From an uncultured Clostridia bacterium (GTDB lineage: Bacteria > Bacillota > Clostridia > Oscillospirales > Acutalibacteraceae), in assembly GCA_945221685.1 (NCBI GenBank), contig CALYNN010000114.1:1-5569 (forward strand): a DNA stretch of 5,569 nt. Reading direction: 5' to 3'. Shown piece after piece: positions 1-5,569 of this stretch. The translations under genes and the position numbers were made by a program. Within the stretch, counting starts at the first letter, position 1; the number at the start of each line of letters is the position of its first letter. The notes beneath the pieces are model-generated. The model saw only the letters and a list, made by a program, of their open reading frames with translations, had not been told where the DNA came from and ran no database searches.

Positions 1-69
1 ATGATACGGCGACCACCTAGATCTACACGCGTAAGATCGTCGGGAGCGTCAGATGGGTATAAGAGACAG
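1..69 (+). other. Illumina Nextera P5/i5/Read 1 adapter (artefact)
   Basis: This is not biological sequence. Positions 1-28 match the P5 flow-cell oligo from its second base, with one mismatch at 18. Positions 29-36 read GCGTAAGA, an i5-type index. Positions 37-69 match the Nextera Read 1 primer and end in the 19-bp Tn5 mosaic end (51-69), with mismatches at 44 and 56. Genomic DNA starts at 70. The adapter happens to be open in the same frame as the gene that follows, so naive gene calling gives that gene a false start at 1 and a spurious N-terminus beginning MIRRPPRSTR, which is pure adapter translation. Confidence 0.98.
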
Positions 70-1209
70 GATTGGCTTAGAGGCTTAATTCTTGACGGCG
101 TTGTTGCCGGCGTAGGTGCGGTATTGGGCTTTGTTCCTCAAATGTTTGTATTGTTTATGTTTCTTGCTTTTCTTGAGGGATGTGGATATATGTCACGAAT
201 TGCCTTTATGCTTGACAGAATTTTCCGCAAATTCGGTCTTTCGGGCAAATCATTTATCCCCGTGCTTATCGGTACAGGCTGCGGCGTTCCCGGAATTATG
301 GCGTCACGAACAATTGAAAATGAGCGTGACCGCCGTATGACAATTATGACAACAACATTTATCCCCTGCGGTGCCAAGCTGCCGTTTATTGCAATGATTG
401 CAGGTGCGATTTTCGACGGTGCATGGTGGGTTGCTCCAAGTGCATACTTCATCGGTATGGCGGCAATCATCATTTCGGGAATTATGCTGAAAAAAACAAA
501 AATGTTTGACGGAGACCCTGCACCCTTTGTAATGGAATTACCTGCATATCACCTGCCCACTGTGAGCAATGTGCTCCGTTCAATGTGGGAGCGTGGTTGG
601 TCATTTATCAAAAAGGCAGGAACAATTATTCTGATTTCCACAATTGTTGTTTGGTTTACAACATATTTCGGCTTTGTTGGCGGTAGCTTCCAAATGCTTA
701 CAGACGAGCAGATTGACTGCAGTATTCTTGCTTATATCGGCAAAGCTATTGCCTGGATATTCACTCCTCTCGGCTGGGGTAACTGGCAGGCGGCGGTTAC
801 CTCAATCACGGGACTTGTGGCAAAGGAGAATATTGTGGGTACCCTCGGTATTCTTTACGGCGGCGGAGACGCAACGGTTTATCAGAATATCGCAACAGCC
901 TTTACATCAGTCAGCGGCTTCTCATTTCTTACCTTTAACCTGCTTTGTGCTCCCTGCTTTGCGGCAATCGGTGCAATCAAGCGTGAAATGAACTCACCGA
1001 AATGGACTTGGTTTGCCATCGGCTATCAGTGCCTGTTTGCATATGTTGTATCATTGATTATTTATCAAATAGGCTCTGCATTTACAGGAAATCTCAGCGT
1101 AGTAGGTATAGCTGTTGCCTTGGCAGCTTTGGCGGGTCTGCTTTATATGATTTTCAAGCCGTACAGGGAATCATCAAAGCTAACAAAATCAGTCAAGGCT
1201 ACAAAATAA
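70..1209 (+). CDS. feoB: Ferrous iron transport protein B, C-terminal fragment
   Basis: FeoB is the inner-membrane Fe(II) permease of the Feo system, powered or gated by an N-terminal GTPase-like domain. Only the last 379 residues are present; the G domain and first membrane segments lie beyond the contig edge (full-length FeoB is usually 600-800 residues). Fragment residues 1-35 form a Gate-type membrane segment. The FeoB signature GTGCGVPGIMASRT (68-81) is followed by IENERDRR and the conserved PCGAKLP (99-105). A C-terminal FeoB_C region carries GLVAKENIVGTLGILYG (248-264) and LLCAPCFAAIGAIKRE (292-307), followed by hydrophobic helices and a basic tail. The conserved membrane cysteines (GxGC; PCGA; CAPC) are all intact. 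It is followed 30 bp later by a FeoB-associated small membrane protein, supporting one iron-uptake transcript. The true start is outside the window, so the promoter and any Fur or DtxR-type operator cannot be assessed. Confidence 0.96.
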   Translation, partial: DWLRGLILDGVVAGVGAVLGFVPQMFVLFMFLAFLEGCGYMSRIAFMLDRIFRKFGLSGKSFIPVLIGTGCGVPGIMASRTIENERDRRMTIMTTTFIPCGAKLPFIAMIAGAIFDGAWWVAPSAYFIGMAAIIISGIMLKKTKMFDGDPAPFVMELPAYHLPTVSNVLRSMWERGWSFIKKAGTIILISTIVVWFTTYFGFVGGSFQMLTDEQIDCSILAYIGKAIAWIFTPLGWGNWQAAVTSITGLVAKENIVGTLGILYGGGDATVYQNIATAFTSVSGFSFLTFNLLCAPCFAAIGAIKREMNSPKWTWFAIGYQCLFAYVVSLIIYQIGSAFTGNLSVVGIAVALAALAGLLYMIFKPYRESSKLTKSVKATK

Positions 1210-1239
1210 AGTGTTTACCGACAGATAGGAGGCAGCAAA

Positions 1240-1428
1240 ATGCTTGCTTGGATTTTAGAAAACATATCAACAATAATTATTTGCGCCTTGCTTTTAGTGA
1301 TTGTTTTATCTGTTGTTGCAGGCTTAATTCGCAACAGAAAAAAAGCCAAATCCTCTTGCGGATGCGGTTGCTCAGGTTGTCCTATGAGCGAATTATGCAA
1401 CGATACAAAACATAATAGAAAGCAGTAA
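1240..1428 (+). CDS. FeoB-associated Cys-rich membrane protein
   Basis: This 62-residue protein has one N-terminal membrane helix (about residues 9-30), a short basic stretch (RNRKKAK, 31-37) and a cysteine cluster CGCGCSGCPMSELC (40-53) with spacing CxCxCxxCx5C. The positive-inside rule places the cysteines in the cytoplasm. The layout matches the FeoB-associated Cys-rich membrane protein family, found next to feoB mostly in Firmicutes and Bacteroidetes. The molecular role of that family is not established; handling Fe(II) at the cytosolic exit of FeoB, or redox sensing, is inference. A perfect AGGAGG lies at 1227-1232, 7 bases before the ATG, which fixes the start. The gene starts 30 bp after the feoB stop with no visible terminator between, so co-transcription is likely. 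No clear terminator follows the gene. Confidence 0.9.
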   Translation: MLAWILENISTIIICALLLVIVLSVVAGLIRNRKKAKSSCGCGCSGCPMSELCNDTKHNRKQ

Positions 1429-1448
1429 AATATATCAGCGGTGCGCAA

Positions 1449-1477
1449 ATCACATTTTCATCAAACTGGAATATAAT
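1449..1477 (+). promoter_or_regulatory. Putative sigma-A promoter of the cupin gene
   Basis: A perfect TATAAT (1472-1477) lies 17 bases after ATCACA (1449-1454), which matches four of six bases of TTGACA. Transcription would begin near 1484 and give a leader of about 24 nt. The promoter suggests the cupin gene can be expressed separately from feoB. The weak -35 makes this a moderate call. Confidence 0.5.
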
Positions 1478-1494
1478 GGAATAATACTTAAATT

Positions 1495-1498
1495 GGAG
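1495..1498 (+). promoter_or_regulatory. Shine-Dalgarno GGAG deciding the cupin start
   Basis: GGAG at 1495-1498 sits 9 bases upstream of the in-frame GTG at 1508. The earlier in-frame TTG codons at 1493 and 1499 overlap or directly abut this motif and have no ribosome binding site of their own. GTG 1508 is therefore the preferred start. Confidence 0.7.
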
Positions 1499-1507
1499 TT
1501 GATTTGC

Positions 1508-1933
1508 GTGAGCAACCAAAAAACACCTTTAACGGATTTCGGAGGTCAGCCACTCGTAATAAATTTGGCTGCTGCCGCCGCGGAAAACTCAAGCTTCCGA
1601 ACTGCACTTTGGACGGGAGAGCATCTTCAAATTACCCTTATGAGCATACCGCCGGGAGAAGAAATAGGAATAGAAATGCACCCTAATCTCGACCAGCTTC
1701 TGCGCATTGAAAGCGGATGTGCGGTTGTACTTATGGGGCACAGTAAAAGCACCTTAAACTACAAAAGAAAAATTAACAGAAGCTTTGCGGTTACGGTACC
1801 GTCGGGCACTTGGCACAATATAATTAACACGGGCAGAACTCCCCTTTTAATTTCCTCCGTATATGCACCGCCTCAGCACCCCTTCGGAACAGTTCACAAA
1901 ACCAAGGCTGACGCTGAAAAAGACGAGCATTGA
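1508..1933 (+). CDS. Small cupin-domain protein
   Basis: This 141-residue single-domain cupin starts at GTG. Cupin motif 1 is visible around PPGEEIGIEMHPNLDQLLRIESG (about residues 48-70). It has the variant H-P-N-x-D-Q pattern in place of the classical HxH, with the Glu and closing Gly kept. Motif 2 is VPSGTWHNIINTG (about 113-125), matching PxGxxHxxxN with the metal-ligand His. The C-terminus (YAPPQHPFGTVHKTKADAE) is the conserved tail of a family of small stand-alone cupins common in Firmicutes and Bacteroidetes, sometimes loosely named mannose-6-phosphate isomerase-like. There is no signal peptide, so it should be cytoplasmic. A bound divalent metal is likely from the two histidines; the substrate is unknown and sugar isomerase activity is not supported by the sequence. 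It lies 79 bp after the Feo-associated gene behind its own promoter, and a functional link to iron uptake is not shown. Confidence 0.9.
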   Translation: MSNQKTPLTDFGGQPLVINLAAAAAENSSFRTALWTGEHLQITLMSIPPGEEIGIEMHPNLDQLLRIESGCAVVLMGHSKSTLNYKRKINRSFAVTVPSGTWHNIINTGRTPLLISSVYAPPQHPFGTVHKTKADAEKDEH

Positions 1934-1986
1934 CCTCTTAATATTTAATTTTGCATAGCTATTGATTAAAGCCATAAAATTATAAA

Positions 1987-2159
1987 ATGAAAACAGGCAA
2001 GCGGCTTGAAGGCTTTTATTTCCTAACGGGAATAATGACCTCTGATATTATTGATGAAATTCAAATGAAAGCAGGGAGCCGATGCTTACCGAGGAATTGG
2101 CAAAATATGACTGCATTAATCAGATTTTAAGCGCACAGTCCTCAAAACCGCAAGCGTAA
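1987..2159 (+). pseudogene. Possible decayed small gene (two overlapping short frames)
   Basis: The stretch 1934-2190 holds no convincing gene. Two short plus-strand frames overlap in it. One runs from ATG 1987 to TAA 2130 (47 residues, starting MKTGKRLEGFYFLTGIMTSD). The other runs from ATG 2082 to TAA 2159 (25 residues, starting MLTEELAKYDCINQILSAQ) and has GGGAG a few bases upstream. The helical, gene-like composition of the first frame up to about 2075 and of the second frame after 2082 would join into one continuous protein with a single frameshift. I do not recognise the product. The alternatives are one real tiny protein (2082-2159) or chance reading frames in a spacer. Confidence 0.2.
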
Positions 2160-2191
2160 GAACAAATAACGGCATTATTTTTTACAAGTAA

Positions 2192-2235
2192 AAACCGAGA
2201 GCGAAGCCTTATCTGCTTCCTCTCGGTTTAATTTT
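2192..2235. terminator. Strong intrinsic terminator, probably bidirectional
   Basis: AAACCGAGAG (2192-2201) pairs perfectly with CTCTCGGTTT (2220-2229). The stem continues as GAAGC/GCTTC (2203-2207 with 2215-2219) past one unpaired C at 2202, leaving a 7-base loop. Read leftwards it begins 19 bases after the stop of the GH25 gene at 2249, and the run of A at 2191-2195 gives a U tract, so it should end the minus-strand operon. Read rightwards it is followed by TTTAATTTTGTTT, so it may also stop plus-strand transcripts arriving from the cupin gene. Confidence 0.88.
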
Positions 2236-2248
2236 GTTTATGTGTTTT

Positions 2249-4087
2249 TTATTTTGTTTTTACCGCCTTTGCAGTTGACCATGCACCGTAATATGTTTTG
2301 CCTCCTGCTTTTTTATAGGCGCGCACACGAACATAATATGTCTTTTTTCTTTGTGCCGCAGTTACGGTTTTCTGCACTCTTGATGCCGACGAAGTAAAGC
2401 TTACCGTTTTTCTGTTTGAGGAAAAGTCCTTATAGGTTGACCACTGAATTTGGTAACCTGTTGCCTTAACCTTTTTAAACTTTACCGTAATCTTTGCCGC
2501 AGAGGACGAGGAAGCAGAGGTCAAGCTCATCTTCAATGGCTTTGCGGCAGTATTAAGCATATCGCTTTTTGCGCCTACCTTTTTAGAGGTATCTTCCGTA
2601 AAGGCGGAAACGCAGTAGCTGTACGCCGTGCCGGGAGTAAGATTTTTAACGGTATAGCTTGTTGAATCCGCTGTGCTGACATCGGCAACAACAACATATT
2701 TTTTAGATGAGGCTATGTATTTGTAAATTCTGTATCCGTCACAGCCTGCCTTTTTGTTCCAGCTCAGCTTAATGTAATCGGTGCCTGACGATACAAGCCG
2801 CAGTCCCATCACCTTATCGGGCAAAGCGTGCTTTGTATTAATCTTTGACTCGGCGCCCCATACAGTTGACGAGCCGCTGCTGCCGCCTGCCTTTACGGTT
2901 ACGGAGTATTCGTTAGCCGGAGTAAGTCCGTTTAATGTTACACTGTTTGTTGTAACCGTTTTTGAGAAGGTTGTGCCCTTTGTATTATTTTTAACGCTTA
3001 AGTAATAGCTTTGGGCGCCGTCAACCTTGTTCCAGCTAAAGCTAAGAGATGTAGTGGTTCTGCCGGTCAGCGAAAAGCAAACAGGCTGACGGGGCACTAT
3101 TTTAAACTTAAACTTCCACTTTTTACCCTTGTAATCTCCTGTGCCAGAAGCTGTTACGGTACCGTAGCCAACCTTAACATTATTTGAGTAGCTTAAGGTA
3201 TAATCAACATCCTGCACAAGAAGCTTATCGTCAATTACCAAGGTAACCGAAGGAGTAATTGCATTACCGGTGTATAAAAATTCCTGTTCAAGAATATTTC
3301 CGCTTTCATTAATTTCAGGCTGATAATACCAAAAATTCATATCAACCCTGCCGGAAATACCGCTGACACTGCCTGCCGCAGAATACTGCCAAAATTCAAA
3401 ATTATTTTTATACGGCGTATTTGTTGAGTAATCGGCAAGCCACACCTTGTAGCTGTCATCAATAAGAGAGCCGTCAACATTATCCGTTAAAAAGTATCTG
3501 TTTGCATATATGCATGCCTCGTATCCGGATTCGTTAACACGGTCAAGAAACGCAAGGGCAATATCGGTCATTTTATTCTTTGTCAGCGTTTTGTTTTTCC
3601 AGGCATAATCAAGCCTTCCGCTGCTGACATCGGCAAATTCGTAATCCATTACAACAGGAAGCGTAATACTGTAATCCTTAATTGCAGAGGTAAGCCTGTC
3701 CGCCTCTGCCGTTGCCTCCTCCTTAGAGGTTGCCTGAGAGTACCAATAAACGCCTACTGCAAGTCCGTTTGCAAGGGCGTTTTTAATATTTGTTTTATAG
3801 TAGGCATCATAGTTAAGTGAAAATTTTGACCTTGTGTAGCCTGTATATCCAACGCGCACAAATACAAAATCAATACCGTCTGCCTTTACCTTTTTAAAAT
3901 TTATGCTTCCGTTATGCTCGCTTACATCTATACCGTTTAATATTTTTCTGTTGTTAAAGCGGCTTTGGTGGGTATATTTGTACCCTGTATATTTACTTGT
4001 GCTTACTGCCGCCAACGCGGCGGTTTGACAGCTTAACAGAGTTATAAGTGCCATCAGCAACGCAATAAATTTTGTGCTTTTTTTCAT
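2249..4087 (-). CDS. Secreted GH25 muramidase with Ig-like and three FN3-type domains
   Basis: This 612-residue exported protein is predicted to cleave the MurNAc-GlcNAc bond of peptidoglycan (GH25, Cellosyl-type lysozyme). A Sec signal covers residues 1-27 (basic MKKSTK, hydrophobic core, ALAA cleavage region). Residues 51-256 are the GH25 domain: GIDVSEHNG with Asp54, VVMDYEF with Asp148 and Glu150, and GRVDMNFW with Asp249 keep all the family's acidic active-site positions. Residues 268-333 form an Ig-like repeat of the 'YTGNAITPSV ... DYTLSYSNN' type common in clostridial surface proteins. Three FN3-type modules follow (about 335-418, 422-515, 517-612); the second is clearest (SWNKKAGCDGYRIYK ... 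LTPGTAYSYCVSAF). No SH3, LysM, LPXTG or S-layer motif is seen, so retention at the wall would rely on the tail. LLSC at 17-20 resembles a weak lipobox, but the Leu before Ser and the later AxA site favour ordinary cleavage. AAGGA precedes ATG by 9 bases. It is 16 bp downstream of another GH25 gene. Confidence 0.94.
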   Translation of the reverse strand: MKKSTKFIALLMALITLLSCQTAALAAVSTSKYTGYKYTHQSRFNNRKILNGIDVSEHNGSINFKKVKADGIDFVFVRVGYTGYTRSKFSLNYDAYYKTNIKNALANGLAVGVYWYSQATSKEEATAEADRLTSAIKDYSITLPVVMDYEFADVSSGRLDYAWKNKTLTKNKMTDIALAFLDRVNESGYEACIYANRYFLTDNVDGSLIDDSYKVWLADYSTNTPYKNNFEFWQYSAAGSVSGISGRVDMNFWYYQPEINESGNILEQEFLYTGNAITPSVTLVIDDKLLVQDVDYTLSYSNNVKVGYGTVTASGTGDYKGKKWKFKFKIVPRQPVCFSLTGRTTTSLSFSWNKVDGAQSYYLSVKNNTKGTTFSKTVTTNSVTLNGLTPANEYSVTVKAGGSSGSSTVWGAESKINTKHALPDKVMGLRLVSSGTDYIKLSWNKKAGCDGYRIYKYIASSKKYVVVADVSTADSTSYTVKNLTPGTAYSYCVSAFTEDTSKKVGAKSDMLNTAAKPLKMSLTSASSSSAAKITVKFKKVKATGYQIQWSTYKDFSSNRKTVSFTSSASRVQKTVTAAQRKKTYYVRVRAYKKAGGKTYYGAWSTAKAVKTK

Positions 4088-4103
4088 TAGTGTCCGTCCT
4101 TAA

Positions 4104-4913
4104 TCATTTTTTCATGTACCAATAATTCAAGTCAACATACTTGCTTGAAACAGCGTCGGACTTGCCCCTTTCGCTGTACTGCCAAATATCGTAATCCACA
4201 TCGTAGCTAACGCTTTGGTTATAATCGGCAACCCAAATCACTGCCGATTTATTAAGCGACCGTGTATCTATTTGGCTTGCATAAACGCTTGAGGAGGCGT
4301 ACACTCCGCAGGCGTATCCCTTATCCTGCACCTTATCTAAAAAGGCGTTGATAACGGCAGTGCTTTCCTGAGCTGTCAAACTGCTTTCGTTAAGCCTGCC
4401 AACAGGATTTCCCTCCTTGTCGCAGGGGTATTCAAAATCAATTACCACAGGCAGCTCGAGCTTATAGTGCTTAACAATATTAAGCACAAACGCAGCCTCG
4501 CGCTGAGCTTCCTTTTCGTTAACCGATTGCGTATAGAAATAAACTCCAACGGGAATACCTGCCTTTTCGGCTGCCTTAAGGTTTTCCCTTGCGTATTTAT
4601 CCTCGGTTATTTTTCCGTTTCCGTAGCCGCGGTAGCCCACACGGATAAAGGCAAAATCATATTCCTCGGCAAGCTTTTCCCAATCTACCTTGCCGTTATG
4701 CTCCGAAACATCAACGCCTTGGGCAACCTCCTTGCCGAAATTATATACCGCAGGCGTTCTGCGGCTTCTGCCAAGTGAGACCGCCGAAACGATAACCGCT
4801 ATAACAACGCATACTGCCACTGCCGAAATAAGCAGATTAATATTTATATCCTTTGTTTGCTTTTTGCCTGAACGCTTTTTGGCGGCAGGTCTTTTTTTCG
4901 TTTTAACGCTCAT
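4104..4913 (-). CDS. Membrane-anchored GH25 muramidase
   Basis: This 269-residue protein has a lysine/arginine-rich cytoplasmic tail (residues 1-22), one membrane segment (about 25-47) and a short linker. A GH25 domain then runs from about 65 to the C-terminus, so it is a type II signal-anchored protein with the enzyme outside the cell. Catalytic positions are present in GVDVSEHNG (Asp68), VVIDFEY (Asp159, Glu161) and YVDLNYWY (Asp261). It has no accessory domain and ends three residues after the last GH25 motif. It is a clear paralogue of the downstream gene: both share DVSEHNG, IRVGY/VRVGY, GVYFYTQ/GVYWYSQ, LPVV(I/M)D and WQYS. Predicted role: local peptidoglycan cleavage close to the membrane. 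AGGA (4921-4924 on the plus strand, read as TCCT) stands 7 bases before the ATG and supports the start. The TGA stop is followed directly by the Shine-Dalgarno of the next gene, so the pair should be co-transcribed and possibly translationally coupled. Confidence 0.94.
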   Translation of the reverse strand: MSVKTKKRPAAKKRSGKKQTKDININLLISAVAVCVVIAVIVSAVSLGRSRRTPAVYNFGKEVAQGVDVSEHNGKVDWEKLAEEYDFAFIRVGYRGYGNGKITEDKYARENLKAAEKAGIPVGVYFYTQSVNEKEAQREAAFVLNIVKHYKLELPVVIDFEYPCDKEGNPVGRLNESSLTAQESTAVINAFLDKVQDKGYACGVYASSSVYASQIDTRSLNKSAVIWVADYNQSVSYDVDYDIWQYSERGKSDAVSSKYVDLNYWYMKK

Positions 4914-4950
4914 AGATGTATCCTAACATAAATCGTCAAAAAAATCCACC

Positions 4951-4956
4951 ATTATA
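4951..4956 (-). promoter_or_regulatory. Putative -10 element of the GH25 operon
   Basis: On the minus strand a perfect TATAAT occurs here (ATTATA on the plus strand), 37 bases before the ATG at 4913, which would give a leader of about 30 nt. No good -35 hexamer is seen at 16-18 bases; TTGTAT occurs at 20. Either an activator or a non-consensus -35 would be needed, so this is tentative. Confidence 0.4.
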
Positions 4957-5014
4957 TTTTAATAGGTAAAATTTTCATACAACCTTAAAAAATTCAATGC
5001 TTTAAAATGTGAGA

Positions 5015-5042
5015 TTGACATATTTAGTTAAATAACTATAAT
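5015..5042 (+). promoter_or_regulatory. Strong sigma-A promoter of the DAHP synthase gene
   Basis: A perfect TTGACA (5015-5020) and a perfect TATAAT (5037-5042) are separated by 16 bases. Transcription should begin near 5049, giving a leader of about 46 nt before the ATG at 5095. That leader is too short for a T-box or other amino-acid-sensing riboswitch, and no hairpin attenuator is seen. Regulation is therefore more likely by feedback on the enzyme or by an unseen repressor. Confidence 0.82.
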
Positions 5043-5094
5043 AGTATTGATGTTAACTCGTATAATTGATTTGATGCATATAAGAGGTGGAAAT

Positions 5095-5524
5095 ATGGAT
5101 AATATGACTAACACGCAGTTTAGAAGAAAGCTTCCTGTTCCAAAGGAAATCAAGGAGCAAATGCCCCTTTCAAAAGAGGCAGAGATAATCAAGGATGCAA
5201 GAGACGCAGAAATAGCGAAGGTATTTAAGGGAGAAAGTGATAAATTTTTGCTTATCATCGGTCCCTGCTCTGCCGACAGAGCCGACAGCGTTCTTGACTA
5301 TACAGGCAGACTTGCAGATATTCAAAAGCAGGTCAGCGACAGGCTTATTATAATTCCGAGAATATACACCGGTAAGCCAAGAACAACGGGAGCCGGCTAC
5401 AAGGGTATGCTTCACCAGCCCGACCCGGACAAGCAACCCGATATGCTTGAGGGCATTAAGGCAATACGCAAGCTTCATAAGGACGCTATTGAGCAAACAG
5501 GACTCACCTGTGCAGACGAAATGC
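5095..5524 (+). CDS. aroF: 3-deoxy-7-phosphoheptulonate (DAHP) synthase, class I, N-terminal fragment
   Basis: DAHP synthase condenses phosphoenolpyruvate and erythrose 4-phosphate, the first step of the shikimate pathway to aromatic amino acids, in the cytoplasm. The first 143 residues are present; the adapter at 5525 cuts the gene (family length about 340-350). The reading frame stays open into the adapter, so no stop is seen. Active-site motifs are GPCSAD (56-61, Cys58) and PRIYTGKPRTTGAGYKG (88-104). Arg89, Lys94 and Arg96 keep the same spacing as Arg92, Lys97 and Arg99 of E. coli AroG. PDPDKQPD and the start of the TCADEM metal-site strand follow. The N-terminal extension MDNMTNTQFRRKLP is typical of the AroF/G/H type that carries allosteric sites, but the effector (Phe, Tyr or Trp) cannot be told from this fragment. 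GAGGTG (5084-5089) lies 5 bases before the ATG. It is divergent from the GH25 operon. Confidence 0.95.
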
Positions 5525-5569
5525 CTGTCTCTTATACACATCTGACGCTGCCGACGATCTTACGCGTGT
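5525..5569 (-). other. Illumina Nextera adapter, reverse complement (artefact)
   Basis: Positions 5525-5557 are an exact reverse complement of the Nextera Read 1 adapter, starting with the Tn5 mosaic end (5525-5543). They are followed by the reverse complement of the same GCGTAAGA index (5558-5565) and the first four bases of reversed P5. The last genomic base is about 5524. Translating the opposite strand here gives the spurious MCIRDR start, which is adapter and not protein. Confidence 0.98.

Noticed and set aside
138..473. Minus-strand reading frame of 111 codons inside feoB
   Set aside because: It is antisense to the most conserved FeoB signature region, has no ribosome binding site and no recognisable domain.
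1002..1415. Plus-strand frame of 137 codons bridging the feoB end and the Cys-rich gene
   Set aside because: It overlaps two well-supported genes in another frame, has no ribosome binding site and no recognisable domain.
1493..1507. TTG at 1493 as the cupin start
   Set aside because: The TTG overlaps the Shine-Dalgarno sequence that serves GTG 1508, so it would be initiated without a ribosome binding site.
1987..2020. Intrinsic terminator directly after the cupin gene
   Set aside because: Only a 4-bp stem (CAAG/CTTG) can form, without a proper U tract. The hairpin at 2192-2229 is far stronger.
2249..4913. Prophage endolysin cassette
   Set aside because: There is no holin, tail or integrase gene. 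The proteins use a signal peptide and a signal anchor, and the flanks are housekeeping genes.
5061..5066. Second TATAAT upstream of the DAHP synthase
   Set aside because: It has no -35 hexamer at a workable distance. The promoter at 5015-5042 is perfect at both hexamers.
5170..5541. Minus-strand reading frame of 123 codons at the right end
   Set aside because: It starts in adapter (MCIRDR) and lies antisense to the DAHP synthase, whose motifs, promoter and ribosome binding site are convincing.
1..5569. Terminal inverted repeats of a transposon framing the whole window
   Set aside because: The repeat is Nextera adapter with Tn5 mosaic ends and a library index. No transposase or target-site duplication is present inside.

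Overview
This window is a short metagenome- or isolate-type contig of about 5.45 kb of bacterial DNA (roughly 70-5524). Both ends are capped by Illumina Nextera (Tn5 tagmentation) adapter sequence with the same i5-type index. The biological part looks like a low-to-moderate GC anaerobic Firmicute, most likely Clostridia of the Oscillospiraceae/Ruminococcaceae or Lachnospiraceae kind. The reasons are the feoB plus FeoB-associated Cys-rich membrane protein pair, GH25 lysozymes with Ig-like and FN3 tails, a class I DAHP synthase of the clostridial type, strong purine-rich Shine-Dalgarno sites and AT-rich intergenic DNA. The genus cannot be fixed from the sequence alone.

Layout. 1-69 is adapter. 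70-1209 (+) is the C-terminal part of the ferrous iron transporter FeoB, cut by the contig end. 1240-1428 (+) is a 62-residue FeoB-associated Cys-rich membrane protein with its own Shine-Dalgarno site. 1508-1933 (+) is a small cupin protein with its own promoter. 1934-2190 has no convincing gene, only two overlapping short reading frames that may be a decayed small gene. A strong hairpin at 2192-2229 ends the converging minus-strand operon. That operon is two GH25 muramidase genes 16 bp apart: the upstream one (4104-4913) is membrane anchored, the downstream one (2249-4087) is secreted with an Ig-like domain and three FN3-type domains. A divergent promoter region (4914-5094) drives the GH25 pair leftwards and a 5'-complete but 3'-truncated DAHP synthase gene (5095-5524) rightwards. 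5525-5569 is adapter again.

How the genes work together. feoB and the Cys-rich protein form an iron-import unit. The two GH25 proteins probably act on peptidoglycan at two positions, membrane-tethered and released or wall-associated. DAHP synthase is the entry step of the shikimate pathway. The cupin has no assigned substrate. There is no sign of a mobile element, CRISPR array, RNA gene or novel defence system. The most striking feature, a near-perfect inverted repeat at the two ends, is synthetic. The most interesting biological points are the paired GH25 architecture and the uncharacterised Cys-rich partner of FeoB.
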